Shown one piece after another: positions 24,515 to 31,470 of a stretch of 40,089 nt of DNA; positions within the stretch are counted from its first letter, which is position 1; each line of letters opens with the position of its first letter. The stretch covers positions 1 to 40,089 of the forward strand of contig CAJUAW010000010.1 in assembly GCA_910584605.1 (NCBI GenBank), in the 5' to 3' direction. The stretch comes from an uncultured Oscillospiraceae bacterium. GTDB taxonomy: Bacteria > Bacillota > Clostridia > Oscillospirales > Oscillospiraceae. The position numbers and the translations under genes are program-made. Under the pieces are notes generated by a model. It ran no database searches, was not told the DNA's origin, and saw only the letters and a program-made list of their open reading frames with translations.

Positions 24515-25793
24515 GGCTCTGACCTCCTGATTCTTTTTTGGCCTGGACCGTCTCCATCCGGGCCGCGTTGTGGACTACAGACAGCTGCGCGATGGTCTGC
24601 GCCACCTGCCCCAGTTCTTCCGGACCGCTGCAGGCGGCGGTGAGGAGAAAGAGGGACGGACCAGAGATGACCTCACACACCGCCTGGTAGAGGAGCTTCC
24701 CCTCCTCGCGGATCTCCCGCCAGCCCCAGCGCAGGGCGCCGCCGCTCAGCTTCCGGGCCTCCAACCCGTGGAGCGTGTTCAGGTTGTCGGTAAACTGGGC
24801 GTCGCCCTCCCGTGCGCGGTAGGCGCTCACCCGCCACACGGGGCCCTCATCCGAGCCGTCGCTCCACAGGTGTGCGCCGCCGCCATTTTCCCAGGACTCC
24901 CAGTGGTAGAGGCAGGAGCCGGGCAGGGTGAGCCGCAGGACGCCCACCGCGTGGGTGACGCGGCCCTTGCGGTAGCCGGGTGAAAACTCCTCCCGCAGCT
25001 CCGGCCCCTCGGGCAGGGCGGGCTCCCGCTCCGCCAGGGCACAGACCTCGGCGTAGGCCCTCCGGGGCAGGGGGAGGGCGGGGTCCAGCTTAGCAGCCCA
25101 CTCCAGGTCGTCCAGGATCGAGCTGTTGATGGCGGCATCCTCCTGGCTGCGGGCGGAGGGGGCAAACCAGCACCGCTCCCACAGGGCGTTGATAGCCCGG
25201 TTGCGGAAAAATCTGGCGTCCTGGGTGCGGCCGTTCCACAGAAAAAAACGCCCGGCCAGAGCCTCAATTCCCCCCTCCTCCACCAGATCCACCAGCTCCG
25301 ACAGGCGGAAGCGGCCCATGGGGGTGACCACCGTATCGGGGATGTCCTCAGGGGCGTACTGCTCCAGGTCCCAGCACAGCTGCATGCCAGATACCCCCTT
25401 GCCGCTCTCCTGACGGCACACGTCCACCAGGGTGTGAAGCCAGGGGTAGAAGTGCTCCTCTTTTATGCGCAAAAAGTCCCGGTGCTGAAAGAAACCGGTC
25501 TCGTCCTCCACCGTCAGGGCGCGGATAGGCAGGCGGTCCAGCAGCTCCACCGCCGCCCGGTGCAGTCCCGCTCCGGCGGGGGTGGACACACAGCCCCCCC
25601 ACACCTGCCAGGACTGGTCCTCCCCAGGCCGCCAGCGGAGGTCCAGCTCACCCCCCAGTGGACACAGGACGATCTTCAGGCCGCCCTTCCCCACCGTCAG
25701 ACGGCAGCCTTGCGTCTTGGCCAGGGCCGCCGCCGCCTCCAACAGCTCCTCCGGATGGTCGATCCTGCCGGTAAACTGCAGTCCGATGCTCAT
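24507..25793 (-). CDS. Uncharacterised 428-residue protein in the fum-rubrerythrin string
   Basis: A soluble, Trp- and Glu-rich protein with no signal peptide or membrane helix. It begins MSIGLQFTGRIDHPEELLEA, has a beta-rich stretch ELDLRWRPGEDQSWQVWGG, a middle part DFLRIKEEHFYPWLHTLVDV, and a C-terminal half with LTLPGSCLYHWESWENGGGA. I do not recognise the family. Its ATG overlaps the upstream stop (ATGA) and its stop overlaps the next gene, so the three genes from 26914 to 23138 are tightly coupled. The company of a SUFU-DUF2185 protein makes an immunity-like or effector-recognition role conceivable; that is only context. Confidence 0.8.
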   Translation of the reverse strand: MSIGLQFTGRIDHPEELLEAAAALAKTQGCRLTVGKGGLKIVLCPLGGELDLRWRPGEDQSWQVWGGCVSTPAGAGLHRAAVELLDRLPIRALTVEDETGFFQHRDFLRIKEEHFYPWLHTLVDVCRQESGKGVSGMQLCWDLEQYAPEDIPDTVVTPMGRFRLSELVDLVEEGGIEALAGRFFLWNGRTQDARFFRNRAINALWERCWFAPSARSQEDAAINSSILDDLEWAAKLDPALPLPRRAYAEVCALAEREPALPEGPELREEFSPGYRKGRVTHAVGVLRLTLPGSCLYHWESWENGGGAHLWSDGSDEGPVWRVSAYRAREGDAQFTDNLNTLHGLEARKLSGGALRWGWREIREEGKLLYQAVCEVISGPSLFLLTAACSGPEELGQVAQTIAQLSVVHNAARMETVQAKKESGGQSHG

Positions 25794-26914
25794 GCTTCCG
25801 CCTCCTGCTTCAACCCGATGCCCCAGGCGTCAAACCGGAGGGTGTGGAAGCTGGCCCAGGCCACCGGAGCCCCGGCAAAGACCTCCACAGCGGCGTCCAG
25901 CAGAGGCTCCAGGTCCCAGGCGATGAAGTCCAGATAGCCGAAGGCAGTCCCGGTAGCTCCGCCGGTGAAGGTGACTACCCCCTCTCCCGTCCGGCCCAGG
26001 ATCGCCCCCTCCAGCTGGTCCCGCAGGTCCAGAATCTCCTTCTGCGGCACGCCGTCCAGGGGGTAGTAGAAAAAACCGGGGACAATCCCGTCCTGGTGCA
26101 GGCGGTCCATATAGTAATCGTCCCCCTGAAGGTAGCCGCTGAGCAGAGGGACGCAGCAGCTCACCCCCACATAGACGTCCTGCCGCAGGGCCCAGTCCTC
26201 CTCCTGGCTGGGCCGGCCCTCATAGGCGGTGTACCGCTGGCAGGCGGCCTCCGGGTCATCGCAGCGGGACCAGCCCTCGGGATCGATCTCCGCCGCCACA
26301 TAACCGGCCAGCTGGTCCAGAGGGATGCTGTCCCCTGGGGCGGGGGCGTCCAGAATGGCGCACTGGTTCACATACCGCATGGCGGCCAGCTCCCCCAGTG
26401 CCTGGTCCAGCAGGGTGTACAGGATATAGCTCCGCTCCTCCCCGGGCTGGCCTCTCAGCTTGCCGCAGTACAGCTGCAGGCCCAGGCCGTTGGCCTCCTG
26501 CTTCTCCGCCCACACCTGGACGTCCTTCAGGGTGACCTCCTGCCCGAACATCCGCAGGCCGAAGCTCCGGGAGCGGGTGCGGCCCACCAGGATGTTCCAC
26601 CGGTCCAGCAGTTCCTTCGGGGCCCGCCGCTGGAAATAGGCCAGCTGAAACAGCCGGGTCCGGTCCCCCTCGGGGACCAGAATCAGCTCATACTTCTCCC
26701 CATTGCGGCCCAGCTCAAAGGCAGGGGCGGAGAAGGCGGGAGCCAGCAGCTCCGAGCACCGCTCCACCAGCTGTTCGCTGACGGACTCCCGGTCCATCAG
26801 GGTCCGCAGCTCATGCTCGCCAGCCAGAAAGGAGGCCCAGCCCTCCTCCGTCCGCACCCGGAAGGGCTTCTGGTCCAGGGGCAGGGATAATTCTCTTACG
26901 CGCTCCTCATCCAT
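25790..26914 (-). CDS. Uncharacterised 374-residue protein, first of a coupled trio
   Basis: A cytosolic-looking acidic protein starting MDEERVRELSLPLDQKPFRV. It contains DVYVGVSCCVPLLSGYLQGD and a C-terminal stretch FGYLDFIAWDLEPLLDAAVE. I recognise no motif. A good ribosome site (AAAGGAG) precedes the ATG, 16 bases after the fumarase beta subunit stop, so it continues the fumarase transcript. Its TGA overlaps the ATG of the next gene. Like its neighbours it is GC-rich with ordinary codon use, so there is no sign of very recent transfer. Confidence 0.8.
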   Translation of the reverse strand: MDEERVRELSLPLDQKPFRVRTEEGWASFLAGEHELRTLMDRESVSEQLVERCSELLAPAFSAPAFELGRNGEKYELILVPEGDRTRLFQLAYFQRRAPKELLDRWNILVGRTRSRSFGLRMFGQEVTLKDVQVWAEKQEANGLGLQLYCGKLRGQPGEERSYILYTLLDQALGELAAMRYVNQCAILDAPAPGDSIPLDQLAGYVAAEIDPEGWSRCDDPEAACQRYTAYEGRPSQEEDWALRQDVYVGVSCCVPLLSGYLQGDDYYMDRLHQDGIVPGFFYYPLDGVPQKEILDLRDQLEGAILGRTGEGVVTFTGGATGTAFGYLDFIAWDLEPLLDAAVEVFAGAPVAWASFHTLRFDAWGIGLKQEAEA

Positions 26915-26930
26915 GGAGGAACACTCCTTT

Positions 26931-27497
26931 CTATCCTTTCTCGTTCAAGCTGGCCAGATAGGCTGCGGGGCCGCTCTCGTACAGATCGCCTCCGTGGGCG
27001 TCCAAAATGACGGTAAGGGGCATCTCCTCCACCGCCAGGCGGCGGACCGCCTCGCAGCCCAGGTCCTCCCAGCAGATGACCTCCAGCTCCCGGACGCAGG
27101 CGGCCATCAGCGCCCCCGCGCCCCCCAGGGCGGCCAGGTAGACGGCCCCATTGCGCACCACCGCCTCTTTGACGGCCTGATTCCGGGCGCCCTTGCCGAT
27201 CATGACGGCCTGGCCCAGGTCCAGCAGCCGTGGGGAGTAGGCGTCCATCCGCCCGCTGGTGGTGGGACCGGCGGAGCCGATCACCTCGCCGGGCCGCTCC
27301 GGGGTGGGGCCCACATAGTACAGCGCCGAGCCCTCCACCGGGAAAGGCAGAGCCTCCCCGGCGTCCAGCCGCTCCATCATCCGCTTGTGGGCAGCGTCAC
27401 GGGCGGTGTACACCGTTCCGGACAGCAGCACCGTGTCCCCCGCCTTTAAAGGCGCCAGATCCTCCCGGGTGACGGGGGTGGTCAGTTTGTATTGCAT
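26931..27497 (-). CDS. Fumarate hydratase, beta subunit (class I, two-subunit type)
   Basis: C-terminal subunit of the Fe-S fumarase that interconverts fumarate and malate. QYKLTTPVTREDLAPLKAGD and the following VLLSGTVYTARDAAHKRM are diagnostic, as are GSAGPTTSGRMDAY and IGKGARNQ. The 188-residue length is typical. The start at 27497 follows GGAGG nine bases upstream; an earlier in-frame ATG would add 14 residues without a site. Normally this gene directly follows the alpha subunit, but here a 657-base unknown gene lies between. Confidence 0.96.
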   Translation of the reverse strand: MQYKLTTPVTREDLAPLKAGDTVLLSGTVYTARDAAHKRMMERLDAGEALPFPVEGSALYYVGPTPERPGEVIGSAGPTTSGRMDAYSPRLLDLGQAVMIGKGARNQAVKEAVVRNGAVYLAALGGAGALMAACVRELEVICWEDLGCEAVRRLAVEEMPLTVILDAHGGDLYESGPAAYLASLNEKG

Positions 27498-27510
27498 AAA
27501 AACGCCTCCA

Positions 27511-28167
27511 TTATTGGAATAGCTGTTCAAACACCGCAAAGGTCTCCTCGCTCATCCGCCGGGTGGCAGTCAGACTGCTGGACAGCACGCTGCCGTTTGC
27601 GGCAAATTTCAGCGGCTTTTCCTTGCTTTTCGGATGGCCGAAGCGCAGCTGGGGCAGGACCTCGTCGGGGAGCTGGCGGAGCTCGATCGAGCTGCCCTCC
27701 TCCCCCCACACCGCCCACTGGGAACAGCAGTTGAAGGGATTTTGGTGCTCCAGATGGGGCTTTTCCACCTGCCCCGACAGAGGAATGACCTGAATTCCTT
27801 CCGGCACATCCTCCAGGCGGTCAAAATGTCTGCAGTCCCAAGTCCAATAAAATGGGGCCTTGGCGCCAAACGCGTACCGACGTTCCAGGGCGACGCCTTC
27901 CGGAATCAGCGCGCTGTGCTGGGTCCCCAGCTCCCGCATGCAGTAGTCGAAGGCTTGCTCCCGGTGAGTCACGGGCAGGCGGGCCAGCACATACAGATGC
28001 TTGTTCATCTGGGTGACGGGAAAGACCACGTCCCCCACCTGGATGGAGGCGATGGTGGGCATCCGGGAATGAATGCTGCCATAGACCACCTTGATCGGGC
28101 CGGTATCCTCCGCCCTTTGGATCTCCTTCCACCGGTCCTGGGGCCAGCAGACCATATACCCCGCCAT
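27511..28167 (-). CDS. Uncharacterised protein between the two fumarase subunits
   Basis: A 218-residue soluble protein starting MAGYMVCWPQDRWKEIQRAE. It has a beta-rich core (SIQVGDVVFPVTQMNKHLYV, then LARLPV), several Trp/Cys positions (FYWTWDCRHFD, FNCCSQWAVWGEE) and a helical C-terminus. I do not recognise the family. The small barrel-like core reminds one of ASCH/EVE-type folds, but this is weak. It starts one base after the fumarase alpha stop and ends 13 bases before the beta start, so it is wholly embedded in the fumarase operon. Confidence 0.8.
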   Translation of the reverse strand: MAGYMVCWPQDRWKEIQRAEDTGPIKVVYGSIHSRMPTIASIQVGDVVFPVTQMNKHLYVLARLPVTHREQAFDYCMRELGTQHSALIPEGVALERRYAFGAKAPFYWTWDCRHFDRLEDVPEGIQVIPLSGQVEKPHLEHQNPFNCCSQWAVWGEEGSSIELRQLPDEVLPQLRFGHPKSKEKPLKFAANGSVLSSSLTATRRMSEETFAVFEQLFQ

Positions 28168-28168
28168 C

Positions 28169-29008
28169 TTACAGCACCTCTTTCGCTCTTCTGGTGACGT
28201 GACAGCTCACGTTCACCGCCACGGGCAGTCCGGCCACGTGGGTGGGGGCGGTCTCGATGGCCAGCCCCAGGCAGGTGGTCCTTCCGCCGAAGCCCTGGGG
28301 ACCGATGCCCAGGGCGTTGACCGCCTCCAGCAGCTCATCCTCCAGGGCCTTGTAGAAGGGATCGGGGTTGGGCTCGTCCAGCGGGCGGAGCAGGGCGTGC
28401 TTGGCCAGGGCGGCCACCTTGTCGAAGGAGCCGCCGATCCCGATGCCCAGCACGGTGGGCGGGCAGGGGTTGGGCCCAGCCAGCCGGACCGTCTCCACCA
28501 CGAACCGCTTCACACCCTCCACCCCGTCGGCGGGCTTGAGCATGGCAAGGCGGCTCATGTTCTCCGAGCCGAAGCCCTTGGGGACCACCGTGACGGTACA
28601 CCGGTCCCCGGGGACAATACGCACCGTAATCGAAGCAGGGGTGTTATCCTCTGTGTTGACCCGGCGCAGGGGGTCGGCCACGATGGATTTCCGCAAAAAG
28701 CCCTCGCCGTAGCCCCAGCGGACCCCCTCGTGGATGGCCGCTTCAAACTCCCCCTCGATGTGGACCTCCTGGCCCAGTTCCACAAAGACGCAGGCCATGC
28801 CGGTATCCTGACAGATGGGCAGGCTCTGTGCTCCGGCCTGGACCAGGTTGTCCTGAAGCAGGGAAAGGGTCTCCTCCGCCAAGGGCCAGGGCTCGGCCTG
28901 ACGGAAGCGGTCCAGGGCGGCGGCCACGTCGGCGGGCAGGCGGGTGTTGGCCTGGAGGCACAGCCGGGCCACGGCATCGCGGATCAGAGCGGCAGAAATG
29001 GTTCGCAT
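28169..29008 (-). CDS. Fumarate hydratase, alpha subunit (class I, two-subunit type)
   Basis: N-terminal, Fe-S-binding subunit of fumarase; works with the beta subunit at 26931 in the reductive or oxidative branch of the TCA cycle. Cluster ligands are Cys66 in LPICQDTGMA, Cys182 in GPNPCPPTVLG and Cys246 in GGRTTCLGLA. GSENMSRLAMLKP is also diagnostic. The 279-residue length is normal. GAGAGGAAG precedes the ATG, and a promoter lies at 29044-29072, making it the first gene of the long minus-strand unit. The oxygen-sensitive cluster fits an anaerobe and fits rubrerythrin at the other end of the unit. Confidence 0.96.
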   Translation of the reverse strand: MRTISAALIRDAVARLCLQANTRLPADVAAALDRFRQAEPWPLAEETLSLLQDNLVQAGAQSLPICQDTGMACVFVELGQEVHIEGEFEAAIHEGVRWGYGEGFLRKSIVADPLRRVNTEDNTPASITVRIVPGDRCTVTVVPKGFGSENMSRLAMLKPADGVEGVKRFVVETVRLAGPNPCPPTVLGIGIGGSFDKVAALAKHALLRPLDEPNPDPFYKALEDELLEAVNALGIGPQGFGGRTTCLGLAIETAPTHVAGLPVAVNVSCHVTRRAKEVL

Positions 29009-29043
29009 GGAAAAAACTTCCTCTCTGTATGCATTTCTGCTTC

Positions 29044-29072
29044 ATTTTACCATATGAAAAGCAGCCTTTCAA
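29044..29072 (-). promoter_or_regulatory. Promoter of the fumarase-rubrerythrin gene string
   Basis: On the minus strand TTGAAA (29067-29072) and TAAAAT (29044-29049) are 17 bases apart, about 35 bases before the alpha subunit start. No other promoter of this quality was seen down to 23138. Confidence 0.65.
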
Positions 29073-29083
29073 TGAGTAACCAC

Positions 29084-29128
29084 GAAAAAAGAGCGTGCTG
29101 AAGACATAAAATCTGCAGCACGCTTTTT
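29084..29128 (-). terminator. Terminator of the HTH/Cys-rich peptide transcript
   Basis: AGCGTGCTG (29092-29100) pairs with CAGCACGCT (29116-29124) around a 15-base loop. On the minus strand it is followed by CTTTTTTCG and on the plus strand by TTTTTCC. It separates the small regulatory locus from the fum promoter. Confidence 0.85.
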
Positions 29129-29150
29129 CCCCGTGGGACCTCCGCCGCCG

Positions 29151-29195
29151 TCAGCAGCAGCTTCCACAGCAGGTTCCCCCGGCGGATGCGGACAT
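29151..29195 (-). CDS. Possible 14-residue Cys-rich peptide
   Basis: The open frame MSASAGGTCCGSCC starts with an ATG at 29193-29195 and stops at 29151-29153. A full GGAGG lies eight bases before the ATG, inside the last codons of the upstream HTH gene, and the terminator follows 22 bases after the stop. Four of the last six residues are Cys in a CCGSCC pattern, which could bind a metal ion or form disulfides. It is too short for statistics; the case rests on the ribosome site, the tight placement and the unusual composition. Confidence 0.4.
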   Translation of the reverse strand: MSASAGGTCCGSCC

Positions 29196-29198
29196 AGT

Positions 29199-29408
29199 TT
29201 ATTCCTCCACAACGGTAAGAATATCGGTGAGCCGGCAGTCCAGCGCCTGGATAATCCGGCCCAGATTGTAGCCGTCCAGACGGTAGACCTTGTTTTTGTA
29301 GTAACTGTCAATAACGTGATATTGAATACCAGTACGCTTTGCAAGACTATATCGGCTGATGCCGTTGGTGTCTAAATAGTCGGCTAGACAAAACCGTACA
29401 ACCTTCAT
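29199..29408 (-). CDS. Short XRE/Cro-C1-like helix-turn-helix protein
   Basis: A 69-residue DNA-binding protein: MKVVRFCLADYLDTNGISRY starts helix 1, SLAKRTGIQYHVIDSYYKN forms the helix-turn-helix, and LGRIIQALDCRLTDILTVVE closes the fold. It lacks any sensor domain, like minimal Cro-type repressors. The start at 29408 follows GAGAGGG. The gene faces a divergent 49-residue protein across a shared promoter region with repeated GGTATA sites, which are likely its operators. Such minimal regulators occur on mobile elements, but no element ends were found. Confidence 0.85.
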   Translation of the reverse strand: MKVVRFCLADYLDTNGISRYSLAKRTGIQYHVIDSYYKNKVYRLDGYNLGRIIQALDCRLTDILTVVEE

Positions 29409-29411
29409 CAC

Positions 29412-29499
29412 TATACCCTCTCTTTGGTATATATCATACAAAAGCTATATGGTAATTGACAAGCAACGCCTTTAGGTATATTCTTAAATAGGTATATGT
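29412..29499. promoter_or_regulatory. Divergent promoters sharing overlapping -35 boxes, with GGTATA operator repeats
   Basis: Plus strand: TTGACA (29456-29461) and TATTCT (29479-29484), 17 bases apart, drive the 49-residue gene. Minus strand: TTGTCA (29457-29462) and TATGAT (29433-29438), 18 apart, drive the HTH gene. The two -35 boxes overlap almost completely, so RNA polymerases must exclude each other. GGTATAT occurs at 29426, 29475 and 29491, and TATACC at 29412 forms an inverted pair with the 29426 copy. These sites flank both promoters and suit repression by the HTH protein. Confidence 0.7.
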
Positions 29500-29515
29500 A
29501 ATGGAGGTGAATATT

Positions 29516-29665
29516 ATGACCGACTATCAAAAACCGTACCATCTTCTCTTCAACGCGATCACGGACGCGCTGGAGGCGCTGGAGCGCTTGGACGTACCTG
29601 CCGCCACCCGTCTGCTGCAGGACGCCCAGATCAAAGCGGAGGAGCATATAATAGGGGAACCGTAG
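29516..29665 (+). CDS. Small 49-residue protein divergent from the HTH gene
   Basis: A short acidic helical protein beginning MTDYQKPYHLLFNAITDALE and ending in EEHIIGEP. The sequence predicts one long amphipathic helix pair. TGGAGGTG is ideally placed seven bases before the ATG, with a promoter at 29456-29484 and a strong hairpin (29667-29694) after the stop. From memory, similar small proteins starting with a DYQKPYH-like stretch and LFNAITDALEAL recur in Clostridia near XRE-type regulators; function is unknown to me. Confidence 0.75.
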   Translation: MTDYQKPYHLLFNAITDALEALERLDVPAATRLLQDAQIKAEEHIIGEP

Positions 29666-29666
29666 A

Positions 29667-29699
29667 ACAGGGCGCGCCGGTTGGCGCGCCCTGTCCCTT
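29667..29699 (+). terminator. Terminator of the 49-residue gene
   Basis: ACAGGGCGCGCC (29667-29678) pairs perfectly with GGCGCGCCCTGT (29683-29694) around GGTT. The following CCCTTCTGC is a poor T tract, so termination may be partial. Confidence 0.6.
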
Positions 29700-29733
29700 C
29701 TGCAAAAAATATTCACAAAATAAAAAATACCTC

Positions 29734-29762
29734 TTGACTTTAGCAATTCTTTGCGTTACACT
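29734..29762 (+). promoter_or_regulatory. Promoter of the sodium:solute symporter gene
   Basis: TTGACT (29734-29739) and TACACT (29757-29762) are 17 bases apart, 50 bases before the ATG at 29812. Confidence 0.7.
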
Positions 29763-29811
29763 TCAACAGTACAAAGTGTCAAAGCAGGCACAAAGGAGAG
29801 GACTGTTTCCT

Positions 29812-31371
29812 ATGGCAATCAAAATGATTCTGCTGCTGGTATTTTTCGGGGTTATGGTGGGCATTGGCCTGTACTGCCGGAAAAATGCCACTGACGTCAA
29901 CGGCTTCGTGCTGGGCGGACGCTCCGTGGGGCCCTGGCTCACCGCCTTTGCCTACGGCACGTCTTATTTCTCCGCCGTGGTCTTCGTGGGCTACGCCGGT
30001 CAATTTGGCTGGAAGTACGGCATCGCCGCCACCTGGGCGGGCATCGGCAACGCGGTTTTGGGGTCTTTGCTGGCCTGGGTGGTGCTGGGCCGGCGCACCC
30101 GCATTATGACCCAGCATCTGGACTCCGCCACCATGCCTGAGTTTTTTGGCAAGCGGTTCGGCTCCACCTCTTTGAAGATCACCGCCTCGGTGATCATCTT
30201 CATCTTCCTGATCCCCTACACCGCCAGCCTGTACAACGGTCTGTCCCGGCTGTTCGGCATGGCCTTTGACATCGACTACTCCGTGTGCGTCGTTGTCATG
30301 GCGATCCTGACCGGCGTCTACGTCATCGCCGGCGGCTATATGGCCACCGCCATCAACGACTTTATCCAGGGCATCATCATGCTCTTCGGCATTTGCGCCG
30401 TCATCTTCGCGGTGCTCCACAGCCAGGGCGGCTTCCTGGCCGCTCTGGAGGGGCTGGCCAAGATCCCCGCTGAGGAGACCGCCGGTCCGGTGGCGGGCGC
30501 GCCCGGTATCTTCGCCTCCTTCTTCGGCCCCGACCCGGTGAACCTGCTGGGCGTGGTGATCCTCACCTCCCTGGGCACCTGGGGCCTGCCCCAGATGGTC
30601 CAGAAATTCTACGCCATCAAGAGCGAAAAATCCATTAACACCGGCACGGTGGTCTCCACCGTCTTCGCGCTGGTGGTGGCGGGCGGCTGCTACTTCCTGG
30701 GCGGCTTTGGCCGGCTGTTCTCCGACAAGATCGACATCGCCGCCAATGGCTACGACTCCGTCGTGCCCACCATGCTCTCCGGCCTGCCGGAGATCCTGCT
30801 GGCCGTGGTGGTGATCCTGGTGCTGTCCGCATCCATGTCCACCCTCAGCTCCCTGGTGCTCACCTCCAGCTCCACCCTCACCCTGGACCTGCTGAAGGGC
30901 CACGTCATCAAGAAGATGGACGAGAAACAGCAGGTGTCCATCATGCGGTGCCTCATCGTGGTGTTTATCGCCATCTCGGTGGTGCTGGCCATCATCCAGT
31001 ACAAATCCACCGTCACCTTCATCGCCCAGCTGATGGGCGTGTCCTGGGGCGCACTGGCGGGCGCCTTCCTGGCCCCCTTCCTCTACGGTCTGTACTGGAA
31101 GGGCGCCACCAAAACCGCCTGCTGGGTCAGCTTCATCTTCTCCACAGCGGTCATGCTGGCGGATATCTCCCCTCTGAAGGTCCACTTCCCCACCCTGCTG
31201 GTCTCCCCCATTAACTGCGGCGCGTTCTGCATGATCGCCGGGCTGATCATCGTGCCGGTGGTCTCCCTCGTCACCGCCAAGCCCGAGAAGAGGCTGGTGG
31301 ACGACGCCTTCTCCTGCTACGACGAGAGGGTCACCGTCCGCAAGAGCCAGACCCTGGGCGACCCTTCCTGA
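29812..31371 (+). CDS. Sodium:solute symporter family protein
   Basis: A 519-residue membrane transporter of the SSS (PutP/PanF-like) family with about 13 helices, importing a solute with Na+. ADVNGF-like early region NATDVNGFVLGGRSVGPWLT and the following FAYGTSYFSAVVFVG are typical of the first helices, where the sodium site lies. IAGGYMATAINDFIQGIIML (about residues 176-195) is the family signature. The start at 29812 follows AAAGGAGAG; the frame is open further upstream but overlaps the promoter. The substrate (amino acid, pantothenate or another acid) cannot be told. It has its own promoter and is followed by an inverted repeat. Confidence 0.94.
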   Translation: MAIKMILLLVFFGVMVGIGLYCRKNATDVNGFVLGGRSVGPWLTAFAYGTSYFSAVVFVGYAGQFGWKYGIAATWAGIGNAVLGSLLAWVVLGRRTRIMTQHLDSATMPEFFGKRFGSTSLKITASVIIFIFLIPYTASLYNGLSRLFGMAFDIDYSVCVVVMAILTGVYVIAGGYMATAINDFIQGIIMLFGICAVIFAVLHSQGGFLAALEGLAKIPAEETAGPVAGAPGIFASFFGPDPVNLLGVVILTSLGTWGLPQMVQKFYAIKSEKSINTGTVVSTVFALVVAGGCYFLGGFGRLFSDKIDIAANGYDSVVPTMLSGLPEILLAVVVILVLSASMSTLSSLVLTSSSTLTLDLLKGHVIKKMDEKQQVSIMRCLIVVFIAISVVLAIIQYKSTVTFIAQLMGVSWGALAGAFLAPFLYGLYWKGATKTACWVSFIFSTAVMLADISPLKVHFPTLLVSPINCGAFCMIAGLIIVPVVSLVTAKPEKRLVDDAFSCYDERVTVRKSQTLGDPS

Positions 31372-31398
31372 CAAAAAATCCCCTTTTCCTCTTTTAAA

Positions 31399-31449
31399 TT
31401 GGCAGAACCTGTGGTATGCTTAGGTCTATCGCAGGTTCTGCCAACTTTT
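31399..31449. promoter_or_regulatory. 13-bp inverted repeat with 20-base spacer after the symporter gene
   Basis: TTGGCAGAACCTG (31399-31411) is repeated in inverse as CAGGTTCTGCCAA (31432-31444), perfectly. CTTTTCC follows, so it may end the symporter transcript. The 20-base spacer contains GTATGCT, a -10-like element 50 bases before the next ATG, so part of it may instead start the amidohydrolase transcript. A large loop is unusual for an intrinsic terminator. Confidence 0.6.
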
Positions 31450-31470
31450 CCAGAAAGGAATCCTGTCCCC

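Noticed and set aside
29151-29699. The HTH/49-residue region as the edge of a prophage or integrative element
   Set aside because: No integrase, excisionase, attachment-site repeat, tRNA or structural gene is visible; only the regulator pair resembles mobile-element genes.
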